The notes: a model not told the origin generated them from the letters alone. A DNA stretch of 64,000 bases from Malaciobacter halophilus (GCF_002837275.1 NZ_NXIF01000023.1:62001-126000), one strand, 5' to 3'; positions 27,188-35,295 are shown, numbered from the stretch's first letter. Program-made: numbers and translations.

Positions 27188-27734
27188 AGAACTACATTTT
27201 AAATATGTAAACAGCATCTTTCAAAAGCAAACTAAAGATTATATTATAAAAGAGTATATGAAGCATTATGACAATAAACTATCTAAAAGTAGATATGAAA
27301 AACTATATAAAAATATGGATAGTTTGATAAATGATACAAAAAACAATGCTTTTTTTATAGCTTTAGATACATCAAATAGTATTGTTGCCTCAATTAGTAT
27401 ATCTATTTTTGATAATAGAATAAAACCTCTTCAACAAAAATACAAAAACAGAAAAATTGCAGAGATTGGAAGATGTTATGTAAAAAAAGAGTATAGAAGA
27501 CAAGGTATAGCTTCAAAACTATTAAACTTAGCAACTTTATTTGCTATAAACAAAGAGTATGAAAAAATGTACTTACATACTCACTATTTTTTACCAGGAG
27601 GATTTAACTTTTGGAAAAAAATGGGATTTTGTATCACACTAGATGAAAAAGATAGTTTACAAACAGTACATATGGAAAAAAGTTTACAAAATATAAGTAA
27701 ACATAACCATAAATTAGCTAAGATAATCTTATGA
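27180..27734 (+). CDS. GNAT-family N-acetyltransferase in the nik operon
   Basis: 184 residues. The acetyl-CoA-binding motif A is YRRQGIASKLLNLA (R-x-x-G-x-A) at about 103-116, preceded by beta strand IAEIGRCYVKKE; the C-terminal part has FWKKMGF, usual for GNATs. It overlaps nikE and so is in the same transcript. A role with a nickel-chelating metabolite (metallophore modification or self-protection) is a context-based guess. The substrate is unknown. Confidence 0.8.
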   Translation: MSKELHFKYVNSIFQKQTKDYIIKEYMKHYDNKLSKSRYEKLYKNMDSLINDTKNNAFFIALDTSNSIVASISISIFDNRIKPLQQKYKNRKIAEIGRCYVKKEYRRQGIASKLLNLATLFAINKEYEKMYLHTHYFLPGGFNFWKKMGFCITLDEKDSLQTVHMEKSLQNISKHNHKLAKIIL

Positions 27735-27753
27735 ATTACAATAAGATTATCTT
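27720..27753. terminator. Inverted repeat at the end of the nik operon
   Basis: Perfect 13-bp arms (AAGATAATCTTAT and its complement) around an 8-base loop, spanning the acetyltransferase stop codon. No T run follows, so termination may be factor-assisted, or the hairpin may stabilise the mRNA 3' end. Confidence 0.6.
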
Positions 27754-27788
27754 CGCACTACTAATGATATATATTTTAGCTGATATTG

Positions 27789-28904
27789 TTAAGACTTACT
27801 TTTTTTAAAAAACTTCATAAAAAAAGGTAGTAACTTAACTACTAAAAACCCAACTATTGCTCCAAGTATTATTTCACTTAAAAATATTAAAAAACCTCCA
27901 ATATATGCAATGCTTTTCAAGTAACTATCAAGAAAACTTAAAATATGTGTTTCATGAGCTATGATACCTCCACCCACAGCTAACATAGCTATTGTACCTA
28001 CAATAGAAATAGTTTTTATTATCTTTGGCATAGAGTTTACAAAAGCACTTCCTATGCTTTTTGAAACTGCACTTTTTTTCTCTTGAAGATAAAATCCTAT
28101 ATCATCAAGCTTAATTATAAGTGCTACTACTCCATACACAACAATAGTAGCAATTAATCCCATAATTACTAAAACAGACAGTTTTGTAATAAAATCGCTC
28201 TTTTCTACTAAACTTAGAGTTATTACAATAATCTCAAAAGATAAAATAAAATCTGTCTTTATAGCACTTTTAATCTTTTGCTCTTCTAGTTTTTCACTTG
28301 AAAGCTCTTTTAAAGTATCTTTTTCACTTTTATGCTCTTGATGTTTGCCAAGCTTTTCTAAAATAGCCTCAACTCCTTCATACGCTAAGTATGTTCCACC
28401 TAAGATTAAAGTAGGAGCTATAAGCCAAGGAGCTAAAAAACTCATAAGTAAAACAATAGGAATAATGATAAATTTATTTTTTAAACTTCCAAGCGCAATC
28501 TTATAAACAATTGGAAGTTCTCTTTTTGCTGCTTTTCTTTTTGCTTGTATTATTGCTTTTTGTCTTATTTGCTCTAATTCACCAATAATCTTCTCTTGCT
28601 CTTGTTTTGATAGTTTTTGTATATTTTCTTTGAACTCTTCTACACTACTTGCATCTTTTAGCTCTTTTTTCAAAATATCTGATGTAGTTTCGTTTGTAAA
28701 GCTTGCAATTGCAGCTAAATCATCAATAACTAAACCAGAAGATTTTACACTTGCAAGTTTTGTATAAGTTACTATATCATCAAAAAGTACACCTACATCA
28801 TCTAATGAAGTAGCAAGTGTTTTTGTAGCAGTAGCCATAGTTTTACTAGCAAGTGCACTAATATCATCTGATAAAATTGATAGATAGCCTAATAGTCCAG
28901 CCAT
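27789..28904 (-). CDS. DUF808-family (YedI-like) inner membrane protein
   Basis: About 371 residues from the ATG at 28904 (AAGGAATAAA upstream), giving the family start MAGLLGYLSILSDDISALA. That is followed by TLATSLDDVGVLFDDI, a charged helical region, and about six membrane helices towards the C-terminus. An upstream frame extension to 28967 has no ribosome site and lies outside the conserved region. Members are widespread membrane proteins of unknown function. The gene is convergent with the nik operon. Confidence 0.82.
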   Translation of the reverse strand: MAGLLGYLSILSDDISALASKTMATATKTLATSLDDVGVLFDDIVTYTKLASVKSSGLVIDDLAAIASFTNETTSDILKKELKDASSVEEFKENIQKLSKQEQEKIIGELEQIRQKAIIQAKRKAAKRELPIVYKIALGSLKNKFIIIPIVLLMSFLAPWLIAPTLILGGTYLAYEGVEAILEKLGKHQEHKSEKDTLKELSSEKLEEQKIKSAIKTDFILSFEIIVITLSLVEKSDFITKLSVLVIMGLIATIVVYGVVALIIKLDDIGFYLQEKKSAVSKSIGSAFVNSMPKIIKTISIVGTIAMLAVGGGIIAHETHILSFLDSYLKSIAYIGGFLIFLSEIILGAIVGFLVVKLLPFFMKFFKKSKS

Positions 28905-29118
28905 TTTATTCCTTATATTGATAAATTTTTTGTATTTTATTTTATTTTGTATTAATTTGAACTTCATAAAAAAAATATTTTTAGATTATCATAAGTAAAA
29001 CTTATCATTATTTTATTAATATTTATTATATTTTAAGTAAATATTAAGATATAATTTTGTAGAATTTTTTTATCAAAAGAAAAAAATTATCCTTTAGGAT
29101 AATTAAAAAGGATTGTTT

Positions 29119-29820
29119 ATGGCATGCGATACTGGTGCAAAACCAATAGCACAAAAAGAAAAAATAATAAATAACGATGAAAAAATTGAAAAAAAGGAAA
29201 TAAAAATGAGTTCAAGTTTAGTACTAAGAAAAGCTCCAGAGTTTAAGATGGAAGCATATGATGCAAAGACAGGTCACTATACAGAAGTAAATAGTGAAGA
29301 TTATAAAGGTAAATGGCATGTAGTTTGCTTTTATCCAGCTGACTTTACATTTGTTTGTCCTACTGAAATAGCCGCAATGAATGCAAAATATGATGAGTTT
29401 CAAGAATTAGGTGTAGAAATACTTGCAGTATCAACTGATACAAAGTTTTCACATAAAAGATTTGTGGAAACTGAACCTATTTTAAAAGGTCTAAAACTTA
29501 CAATAGGTGCTGACCCAACTGGTGAAGTTAGTAGAGATTTTGGTGTGATGATTGAAGAGCAAGGAGTTGCTTTAAGAGGAAGATTCCTAATCAATCCAGA
29601 AGGTACAGTTGTAGCACAAGAAGTACAAGCACCTATGGTAGGAAGAAATGTACATGAATTTTTAAGACAAGTAAGAGCTTGGCAACATGCAGAAAAAACT
29701 GGTGAAGTTTGCCCAGCAGGATGGACTCCAGGTAAAAAAACACTTCCAGTAAATACTGATACAGAGCAAATGACAGGAAGAGTTGGGGATTATATTACTA
29801 TTGAAGAAATAATGTCTTAA
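29119..29820 (+). CDS. ahpC: AhpC-type typical 2-Cys peroxiredoxin
   Basis: Reduces H2O2 and organic peroxides. The peroxidatic motif FYPADFTFVCPTE and the resolving Cys in GEVCPAGW are both present, and the order of conserved blocks (VSTDTKFSHKRF, IGADPTGEVSRDFG) is that of AhpC. The ATG at 29119 has AAAAAGGATTG upstream. A second ATG at 29206 (MSSSLVLRKAPEF) also has a good AAAAAGGAAATAAA site and gives the usual family N-terminus. The 29 extra residues are Lys/Glu-rich and contain one Cys. Either or both starts may be used. Confidence 0.9.
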   Translation: MACDTGAKPIAQKEKIINNDEKIEKKEIKMSSSLVLRKAPEFKMEAYDAKTGHYTEVNSEDYKGKWHVVCFYPADFTFVCPTEIAAMNAKYDEFQELGVEILAVSTDTKFSHKRFVETEPILKGLKLTIGADPTGEVSRDFGVMIEEQGVALRGRFLINPEGTVVAQEVQAPMVGRNVHEFLRQVRAWQHAEKTGEVCPAGWTPGKKTLPVNTDTEQMTGRVGDYITIEEIMS

Positions 29821-29825
29821 TAACT

Positions 29826-29854
29826 TAGATTTAAGGAAACTCTCCTTAAATCTA
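29826..29854. terminator. Hairpin terminator after the peroxiredoxin gene
   Basis: Perfect 12-bp arms TAGATTTAAGGA / TCCTTAAATCTA with a five-base loop, starting five bases past the stop codon. The following sequence is only weakly T-rich. Confidence 0.7.
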
Positions 29855-29959
29855 TAGCACTTCTTATATCTTAAAACTTTTTTAATAAAAAATTATACCT
29901 TTACTTTACTTCTTAATAATTATCATAACTTTATGTTGATATAATTCAATTTCTCAAAC

Positions 29960-29999
29960 GCGACCGTGGTGAAATTGGTAGACACGCTATCTTGAGGGG
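29960..29999 (+). pseudogene. 5' half of a split tRNA-Leu(GAG)
   Basis: Acceptor strand GCGACCG, a D-arm, and the anticodon stem CTATC with loop TTGAGGG are present. The sequence then departs from tRNA. The missing 3' half, with the matching acceptor CGGTCGC and CCA, is at 46369-46413. Joined, the two pieces make a complete 85-base tRNA-Leu(GAG) with paired anticodon stem (CTATC/GGTAG), variable arm and T-arm. This fragment alone cannot be functional. Confidence 0.9.
29983..29999 (+). other. attL core of the island
   Basis: CACGCTATCTTGAGGGG matches 46352-46368 with one mismatch (A/G at position 7). It is the anticodon region of the interrupted tRNA-Leu. TATCTTGA (29988-29995) is mirrored by TCAAGATA at 30006-30013 with a 10-bp gap, as expected of the inverted core-type sites bound by a tyrosine integrase. 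Confidence 0.85.
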
Positions 30000-30042
30000 A
30001 ACAAATCAAGATAAATGGTCGTTGAAGAAATTTTTTATTGTC

Positions 30043-30126
30043 GCGGACGTGGTGGAATGGTAGACACGCACGCTTGAGGGGCGTGTGGCGCAAGCCGTGG
30101 GGGTTCAAGTCCCCCCGTCCGCACCA
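30043..30126 (+). tRNA. tRNA-Leu (anticodon GAG), complete, inside the island
   Basis: Acceptor GCGGACG pairs with CGTCCGC and CCA is encoded. The anticodon stem is CACGC/GCGTG with loop TTGAGGG (anticodon GAG). A long class II variable arm (GGC-GCAA-GCC) and T-arm GGGGG/CCCCC are present. It lies 43 bases inside the left junction and has the same anticodon as the tRNA split by the island. It could be transcribed from the native promoter of the broken gene. It reads CTC and CTT leucine codons. Confidence 0.97.
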
Positions 30127-30404
30127 TTAAAGAATCTCAAAATCAACAAAAATCTAGCAGTAGTTCTTGACTCATTTTACGCTTTTGACAACATTCTGGT
30201 AACTTATTTTTCTCGGTCTTTTCTCGGAAAACACAAAAATCTCCAATATTCTTAATGAAAACTTAAAAATAACTCTAAAACATCGATAAAATGGGACTTT
30301 ACAAGCTATCAAACTGTGTTTCTACAGCTAATCTTCTCACAAACACCTTTCTAGCTTTGTTTTGCAAGATTTTCAAGATTTTCAAGTTCTGCAACTTTTA
30401 TAAA
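30127..30404. other. Left-end spacer of the island
   Basis: No gene is visible over 278 bases between the tRNA and the first cargo gene. It contains the paired TTTTCTCGG repeats described separately and a short AGATTTTCA direct repeat near 30370. It probably forms the left arm of the attachment site. Confidence 0.5.
30207..30227 (+). repeat. Paired TTTTCTCGG repeats near the left end
   Basis: Two direct copies of TTTTCTCGG whose CTCGG cores begin 11 bp apart (30212 and 30223). The same pair with the same 11-bp spacing and orientation recurs at 46280-46299, near the right end. One-turn spacing at both termini fits arm-type integrase-binding sites; binding is inferred. Confidence 0.65.
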
Positions 30405-31046
30405 CTACAAGATATGATTTTCAATATCTTCATTTTCTTGCAATCTTTCTATTGTTTCATTCATTAATTCAAATGAAAAGTTTCGAAGATTGTATTCATT
30501 AGATAAATCTTGAACAATTTGAAATAGTGTTCTATTATGATAATCATGTGAAATTAAAGTATTTACTGTTTTAATAGCCCAGTCATCGGTTCTGCGACTA
30601 TTAGGGTTTCTAACAAAATTTAAAATGCTTTGAATACTATTTCTTGGTAGTGTGTTCCATGCAACACAAATTAAATTAATAGCATTATAAACTTCTTGAT
30701 TAAGTTGATCTCTTTGTAGTGCATTTCCAGCTCCACCAGCTCCACCTCCTAATCCACCACCATTATTTTCTGTAGCCAAAGGATTAAATAGCTTATATCT
30801 ATTTTTATCAATGTTTAATAAGTCTAAAAATTGTTCACCGCAGTCATAGCCCACAAAGAAACTACCTTTTTCATTAGCATTTGCTTTATTTTGATATTCA
30901 AATACATAGTATTTATCTCTTAAGACTCCACAACATCCTTGTTTATCTTGATTTGGTAAAAGTTTTATATAAGATAATGGAGTAATATTATACTGATTTA
31001 CGAGTCGTTGCTTAACTTCATGACCCCTACAATGTTGAAATGGCAT
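30405..31046 (-). CDS. Unrecognised island protein with Cys/His N-terminus and Gly-rich linker
   Basis: 213 residues, no family recognised. The N-terminal part (1-85) has HCRGHE near residue 5, CCG at about 38 and YDCGEQF at about 68, so it could bind zinc. A Gly-rich linker (GGGLGGGAGGAG, about 96-107) joins it to a helical C-terminal half (108-213) with RRTDDWAIKTVNTLISHDYHN. It is divergent from the next cargo gene across a spacer with three TATCA repeats, so it may be a regulator; this is a guess. Confidence 0.55.
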   Translation of the reverse strand: MPFQHCRGHEVKQRLVNQYNITPLSYIKLLPNQDKQGCCGVLRDKYYVFEYQNKANANEKGSFFVGYDCGEQFLDLLNIDKNRYKLFNPLATENNGGGLGGGAGGAGNALQRDQLNQEVYNAINLICVAWNTLPRNSIQSILNFVRNPNSRRTDDWAIKTVNTLISHDYHNRTLFQIVQDLSNEYNLRNFSFELMNETIERLQENEDIENHIL

Positions 31047-31110
31047 TTAATCTCCTAATATGTATTTTGAAATTATTGTACCTTTTCGAAACATAGAAAA
31101 ATATTTACTG

Positions 31111-31135
31111 TATCACTGTATATCACTATGTATCA
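31111..31135 (+). repeat. Three TATCA repeats with exact 10-bp period
   Basis: TATCA begins at 31111, 31121 and 31131; the first two copies read TATCAC. They occupy the spacer between two divergent island genes. One copy per helical turn on the same face suggests a multi-site operator or iteron-like element. Confidence 0.45.
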
Positions 31136-31232
31136 ATCAAAATTTAGCCCTAGAATTGGCATGTATTTTCAAATATACTCTTTATAGATAGCGATTTTGT
31201 CCTATCAAAACAAAGGTTATTAAGGAGAAAAA

Positions 31233-31841
31233 ATGCCTAGAGTTAAATCAAAAGAAAAATCTTCACTTTTAGATATATATCCATATTCAAAGGATGCTTT
31301 TCAATATCTTTACGATAAGCTGACTGATGAAAATTTTAAAAGAAGATATATCATAAAAGATAAGCCAATCAATGCCGTAACAGGTATTATTTGGGATATT
31401 ACACAAGGTGAACCAGAGATTACGGAGATTATCTCTACTATGGATAAGATGGTTGGCATCCGCTCAGAGAAAACAAGGTCACGACTTGAGAAGATCGTAG
31501 ATACTTGGCTAAAAAAAGCGTACAATTTGAAACTTCAAAAGGGTTATGTAATTCATCGCTCTTTTTTACTAAAGTTTGTAAAAACTATTTATGAAAATTA
31601 CGATGAAAATATAAAACGAGCAGCCATCTATCATTTTGATAAATACAACGATAAAAACAAAAAAAAGATTAAAAGAGCTTATAAAAATATTCGGTTAAAT
31701 GATCTGCAAGAAAGGTATCCAGAGTTTAATATTTTGGATGCATACGCTTATGCACTAATTACTGAAAAGTTCAAAATCAAAGAGGATGATCTTATAGAGT
31801 TTGAGAATATTATTGCCCTATTAAATTCTCCAAATAAGTAA
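31233..31841 (+). CDS. Unrecognised cytosolic island protein
   Basis: 202 residues, no signal peptide or membrane segment, Lys-rich and mainly helical (for example KTRSRLEKIVDTWLKKAYNL and IKRAYKNIRLNDLQERYPEF). The ATG follows an AAGGAGAAAA ribosome site and a hairpin with a T run follows the stop, so it looks like a genuine single-gene unit. I do not recognise a family. Confidence 0.65.
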   Translation: MPRVKSKEKSSLLDIYPYSKDAFQYLYDKLTDENFKRRYIIKDKPINAVTGIIWDITQGEPEITEIISTMDKMVGIRSEKTRSRLEKIVDTWLKKAYNLKLQKGYVIHRSFLLKFVKTIYENYDENIKRAAIYHFDKYNDKNKKKIKRAYKNIRLNDLQERYPEFNILDAYAYALITEKFKIKEDDLIEFENIIALLNSPNK

Positions 31842-31891
31842 AAGGGATGAAAAGTTCAACCTAGTAACGATTTTTTCTAAGACTATGCTAG

Positions 31892-31915
31892 AAAGTCCTT
31901 AATATTGGGCTTTTT
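31892..31915 (+). terminator. Intrinsic terminator
   Basis: Arms AAAGTCC / GGGCTTT (one G-U pair) with an 8-base loop, followed by T residues, 51 bases after the preceding gene. Confidence 0.7.
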
Positions 31916-32040
31916 CAGTATAGATTTAGTAAGCATTTTATTTTAGGGGATAAAATCAAGTATATAAATACTTCTTTTTGTCCTTTTTAAAGGACGAAAT
32001 CACGCTTATTATGAACGACAGTGAATAGCGACGGACTAAA
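31916..32040. other. Spacer with a short palindrome
   Basis: No gene is visible. A perfect palindrome GTCCTTT-TT-AAAGGAC lies at 31980-31995; it could be an operator or a short hairpin. Confidence 0.35.
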
Positions 32041-32317
32041 TTATTTTTGAAATATAAAAAAATCTCTAATATCTACTTGAAGTACATTAGCGATTTTATA
32101 GAGTTGTTCTATGTTGTAGTGTTTGTTTTCATGGCCAGCTTCAATCTTTGCAATTGTACTTACAGTTTTATGACCGATAGAATAAGCTAAATTTAATTGA
32201 GAAATATTTTTTAATTTGCGTATAGTTTTAACATTATCAGCTATTTTGCGGTGTAGTTCTTGTATCTCTTCTTGTGAGATTTCCTGTAAATTTTCTATGT
32301 AAAAAATCCTGTAACAT
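32041..32317 (-). pseudogene. XRE-family HTH regulator, apparently frameshifted near its start
   Basis: A good Cro/C1-type HTH can be read without interruption from about 32300 down to a TAA at 32041: NVKTIRKLKNISQLNLAYSIG, then KTVSTIAKIEAG, then YKIANVLQVDIRDFF. That frame has no ATG, GTG or TTG. An ATG at 32317 lies in another frame, separated by a run of six A (32301-32306; T on the coding strand). Removing one base there would give an intact protein of about 91 residues. It is a decayed gene, a slippage switch or a sequencing error. Confidence 0.6.
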
Positions 32318-32431
32318 TTTTATTTGATTATATAGAATCACATAAATTAATAAAATTCCCTATAGTGAAATATTTTTAAAGCTAAATCCTTTTATAATAA
32401 ATCTATAAAACAAATATATCAGGAGCAAAAA

Positions 32432-32716
32432 ATGGCAGAGTATTTTGCAAATGTAATAGCAAGACTGATTGTAAGTTATTTGACTTTATTGGTTATGTCG
32501 TTAGCAATTTTGGCAGGCTACTGGATCATCGCAGATTATAACTCTATGATAGCGTTTATACACAGTGTAAGTGACAATGCTTTTGCAGAGTTTGTTGTAT
32601 GGATGCCATTTATATTTGCTTGGTTCAAGCCAGATAAGAGAGGGAATGCAAATTCTTATTATCACAGACAAGCAAATTTTTGGGCAATGTATGACACTAC
32701 GGGAGGAAGATGGTAG
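32432..32716 (+). CDS. Small membrane protein
   Basis: 94 residues with two hydrophobic helices (about 8-34 and 48-65), then the charged, aromatic tail KPDKRGNANSYYHRQANFWAMYD. The ribosome site AGGAGCAAAAA precedes the ATG. It overlaps the next gene by seven bases, so the two are co-translated. No family recognised. Confidence 0.65.
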   Translation: MAEYFANVIARLIVSYLTLLVMSLAILAGYWIIADYNSMIAFIHSVSDNAFAEFVVWMPFIFAWFKPDKRGNANSYYHRQANFWAMYDTTGGRW

Positions 32717-33114
32717 TGTCAAAAACTAAATTTTTTTTGTTGTTAATATATCTTTTCGGTACTGCTCAGTCATATGCCTATAATTTGGGTGATACAATCA
32801 ATTGCGAAACATCTACAACGACTTTTGAATATGTAAAATGCAAGCCAGAAAATAAGATCTTTGAAGTTAAAGACATTTTACAAGGTGGTTGGATTGCCAT
32901 TAATAATCATTCATTTTATGTGACTTTTAAAAAGGTAAAAAGTTCTCAAAAAGTCATGAGATGTCTTGAGTCAAATAGATTTCCAAACTATTTAGGGGCT
33001 TGCAAGAGTGATAATTTTGATCAGACAAAAACTTGGTTGAAAGAAGAAGCTATTAAAAACGGTTGGAAATTTACATTGGCTATTGGCGATACTGTTTATT
33101 ATGTTAAGGAATAG
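32710..33114 (+). CDS. Small secreted or periplasmic protein
   Basis: 134 residues. A signal peptide (about 1-23, ending QSYA) precedes a small domain with four Cys (INCETSTTTFEYVKCK; VMRCLESNRFPNYLGACK) that could form two disulfides. It ends with GDTVYYVKE. The start overlaps the preceding membrane-protein gene. Function unknown. Confidence 0.65.
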   Translation: MVVSKTKFFLLLIYLFGTAQSYAYNLGDTINCETSTTTFEYVKCKPENKIFEVKDILQGGWIAINNHSFYVTFKKVKSSQKVMRCLESNRFPNYLGACKSDNFDQTKTWLKEEAIKNGWKFTLAIGDTVYYVKE

Positions 33115-33174
33115 TGTTATAATATTTACTAACTGATATTTTGAGTATTAAATTACTTCGTTTAGGAAATTTGT

Positions 33175-33327
33175 ATGCCATTTTTAGCTTTACTCTTTGC
33201 ATTGTTCTTTTTTGCTTTCTATAAAGGGGAAAACAGTAGTGCTTTGACAATATTGATTATGATCGTTGCCGCACTTTTTGCTACATACAATAAATCATTT
33301 CGAGACTCTTTGAGAGAGTTTTTTTAG
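33175..33327 (+). CDS. 50-residue two-helix membrane protein
   Basis: Reads MPFLALLFALFFFAFYKG, then a polar turn, then ALTILIMIVAALFATY, and ends SFRDSLREFF. The ATG has TTTAGGAAA upstream. The length, ribosome site and position in a row of like genes support expression. Holin-like topology is noted, but no family is recognised. Confidence 0.6.
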   Translation: MPFLALLFALFFFAFYKGENSSALTILIMIVAALFATYNKSFRDSLREFF

Positions 33328-33338
33328 GGAGTTAAATT

Positions 33339-33455
33339 ATGATACTAGAAACAATCGCAATAACTTTAATCATAGTTGGTGGACTTTTAAGCATTGCAAA
33401 GTATCGATATGAGAATGGATATTCACAATATAGTCCATTTTATAAAAACAAATAG
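33339..33455 (+). CDS. 38-residue single-pass membrane protein
   Basis: One N-terminal helix (ILETIAITLIIVGGLLSIA) and a polar, Tyr-rich tail (KYRYENGYSQYSPFYKNK). A strong GGGAG ribosome site precedes the ATG, 11 bases after the previous stop. Likely part of the same transcript as the preceding small genes. Confidence 0.55.
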   Translation: MILETIAITLIIVGGLLSIAKYRYENGYSQYSPFYKNK

Positions 33456-33539
33456 ATAAAACATATTATTTTACATATTAAATATTTAATAATTGGATTA
33501 TCTATATAAAATTATATATTTTATGCTATAATCTTTCTT

Positions 33540-34178
33540 ATGAAAACTATCGAGATCAAAAATGCTTTGCCGTTGTCAGTATTTTCCCATGAGATGCTTT
33601 ATGCACTACTGGAAAAATCAGTGAGCAATGTAAATGACAAGATCTCAAACCTTGTAAAAAGTGGTGAGCTTGTGCGACTCAAAAAAGGTTTTTACACTTT
33701 TTCTAAAGCCTACCTCACAAAACCGATAGATCTGATCAGTGTTGCAAATACACTTTATACACCATCATATGTCTCTTTTGACTATGCACTTAGCTACTAT
33801 GGGATGATACCTGAGCGAGTGAGTGAGATCACATCTGCTACAAGCAAAAACGAAAAGCTTTTTGAAACTCCAGTTGGAAGATTTAGCTATAAAAAAGTGC
33901 CACTTAAAGCTTACTCTGTAGGGATTGACTGGTTCTACGATGAAGATGAGGGCGGAAGATTTATAGCGACACCAGAAAAAGCACTATGCGATAAGATACG
34001 CTACGACAGAGGTATCGGTACTCTTACTCAAGGTGCGATGGTAGATTACCTCAAATATGATCTACGGTTAGAGATCACAAAGCCTTTGAATGCCGAACTT
34101 ATTGAAGAGATAGCCACCGCATATAGATCACGAAATCTAAAAACTCTCTCTCAAGTAGTCGAAAAAGGAAAAGTATGA
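33540..34178 (+). CDS. abiEi: AbiEi-type antitoxin / transcriptional regulator
   Basis: 212 residues. N-terminal winged helix (about 20-60, NLVKSGELVRLKKGFYTF) and a C-terminal AbiEi domain (YVSFDYALSYYGMIPE, FIATPEKALCDKI) as in type IV AbiE systems, where it represses the operon and opposes the toxin. It overlaps the toxin gene by ATGA. Codon use is less AT-rich than the chromosome flanks. Confidence 0.88.
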   Translation: MKTIEIKNALPLSVFSHEMLYALLEKSVSNVNDKISNLVKSGELVRLKKGFYTFSKAYLTKPIDLISVANTLYTPSYVSFDYALSYYGMIPERVSEITSATSKNEKLFETPVGRFSYKKVPLKAYSVGIDWFYDEDEGGRFIATPEKALCDKIRYDRGIGTLTQGAMVDYLKYDLRLEITKPLNAELIEEIATAYRSRNLKTLSQVVEKGKV

Positions 34179-35068
34179 CACATCCGGCACTTATAAAAAT
34201 GCTTGAAAAATATGACTTCTCAGATTCCAATGCCAGCTTTGATGCTCTACGAGAGATACTGCAAGAGATAGTGCTACTTGGTCTTTATGATGCAGGATTT
34301 TTTAAGCACGCTGCGTTTTATGGTGGAACAGCTCTGCGAATACTGCATAATCTTCCAAGGTTTTCAGAAGACTTGGACTTTTCACTGCTTGAGACAAATT
34401 CAGAGTTTAATCTCAAGCCTTATGAAGAAACGATCATATCTACTTTAAAAGCATTTGGTTTTGATGTGAGTATAGAGATAAAAGAGAAAAACAATAGTAG
34501 TGCTATAGCTTCAGCGTTTGTAAAAGGCAACACTATTGAGCATCTTATAAATATAAATGCTCCAAAAGATATAACGAACAAAATCCATAAAGACCAAGCC
34601 GTAAAGATCAAACTAGAAGTAGATACAAATCCGCCACTAGACTTTGAAACTGAGAATGTTATACGACTGACTCCACGCCCGTTTTCGATAAACGCTTTCA
34701 CATTGCCGTCTCTCTATGCAGGAAAAATGCACGCCATACTATGCCGTGCATGGAGTAGCAGACCAAAAGGACGTGACTGGTATGATCTTGTCTGGTACAT
34801 AGCAAACGATGTAGAACTAGATACAAAACACTTAAAAGAGAGACTCTCTCAAAGCTGTAAATACCTAGAAGCAAATGAGATAAATATTCCAGATGAGCTT
34901 ACAAAACAAAATATCAAAGAACTGCTTTTACAAAGGATACAAAGTCTTGATGTAGCCAAAGCAAAAAATGATGTACAGCCATTTATAAAAGATATGAGAG
35001 AGATAGAACTTTGGTCAAAAGAGTTTTTTATGGCAGTAGTAGAAAATATCAAAATCAAGGAGAAATAA
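34175..35068 (+). CDS. abiEii: AbiEii-type nucleotidyltransferase toxin
   Basis: 297 residues. The nucleotidyltransferase core GGTALRILHNLPRFSEDLDF lies at about 49-69, with the GG(S/T) and DxD catalytic motifs intact. A later conserved block is YAGKMHAILCRAW, then KGRDWYDLVWY. AbiEii toxins act in abortive phage defence. It is paired with AbiEi by a four-base overlap and sits directly upstream of a restriction system. Confidence 0.9.
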   Translation: MTHPALIKMLEKYDFSDSNASFDALREILQEIVLLGLYDAGFFKHAAFYGGTALRILHNLPRFSEDLDFSLLETNSEFNLKPYEETIISTLKAFGFDVSIEIKEKNNSSAIASAFVKGNTIEHLININAPKDITNKIHKDQAVKIKLEVDTNPPLDFETENVIRLTPRPFSINAFTLPSLYAGKMHAILCRAWSSRPKGRDWYDLVWYIANDVELDTKHLKERLSQSCKYLEANEINIPDELTKQNIKELLLQRIQSLDVAKAKNDVQPFIKDMREIELWSKEFFMAVVENIKIKEK

Positions 35069-35070
35069 TT

Positions 35071-35295
35071 ATGGAGGAAGTAAAAACTGTAATGCAAGAA
35101 GAGTTTACAAAAAACTATGATTTTTACAAAGATTATGATGATATGGTAATCCATAAAGAAACAGAACAAATCTTCAAAACTAACTTTATTAACGGCATGG
35201 TTCAGCTAGTGCCAGTGAGTAATCAAACAGCTATGGAAAAGATCGAGCAAGGGCTTAGTGAGTTTGCAAAAGAACTCAAAAGACAAGGGTTTTAA
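35071..35295 (+). CDS. Small acidic protein between AbiE and HsdR
   Basis: 74 residues from the ATG at 35071, which has AAGGAGAAATAATT upstream and lies two bases after the AbiEii stop. Charged and helical (EEVKTVMQEEFTKNYDFYKDY; IEQGLSEFAKELKRQGF). The longer frame from 35011 would overlap the toxin gene and lacks a ribosome site. No family recognised. Confidence 0.6.
   Translation: MEEVKTVMQEEFTKNYDFYKDYDDMVIHKETEQIFKTNFINGMVQLVPVSNQTAMEKIEQGLSEFAKELKRQGF

Noticed and set aside
30043-30126. Native second tRNA of a tandem tRNA-Leu pair
   Set aside because: It lies between the two halves of the split tRNA, so a simple single insertion places it inside the island; a more complex history is not excluded.
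35011-35070. Longer start for the small protein after AbiEii
   Set aside because: It would overlap the toxin gene and has no ribosome site; the ATG at 35071 has a strong one.
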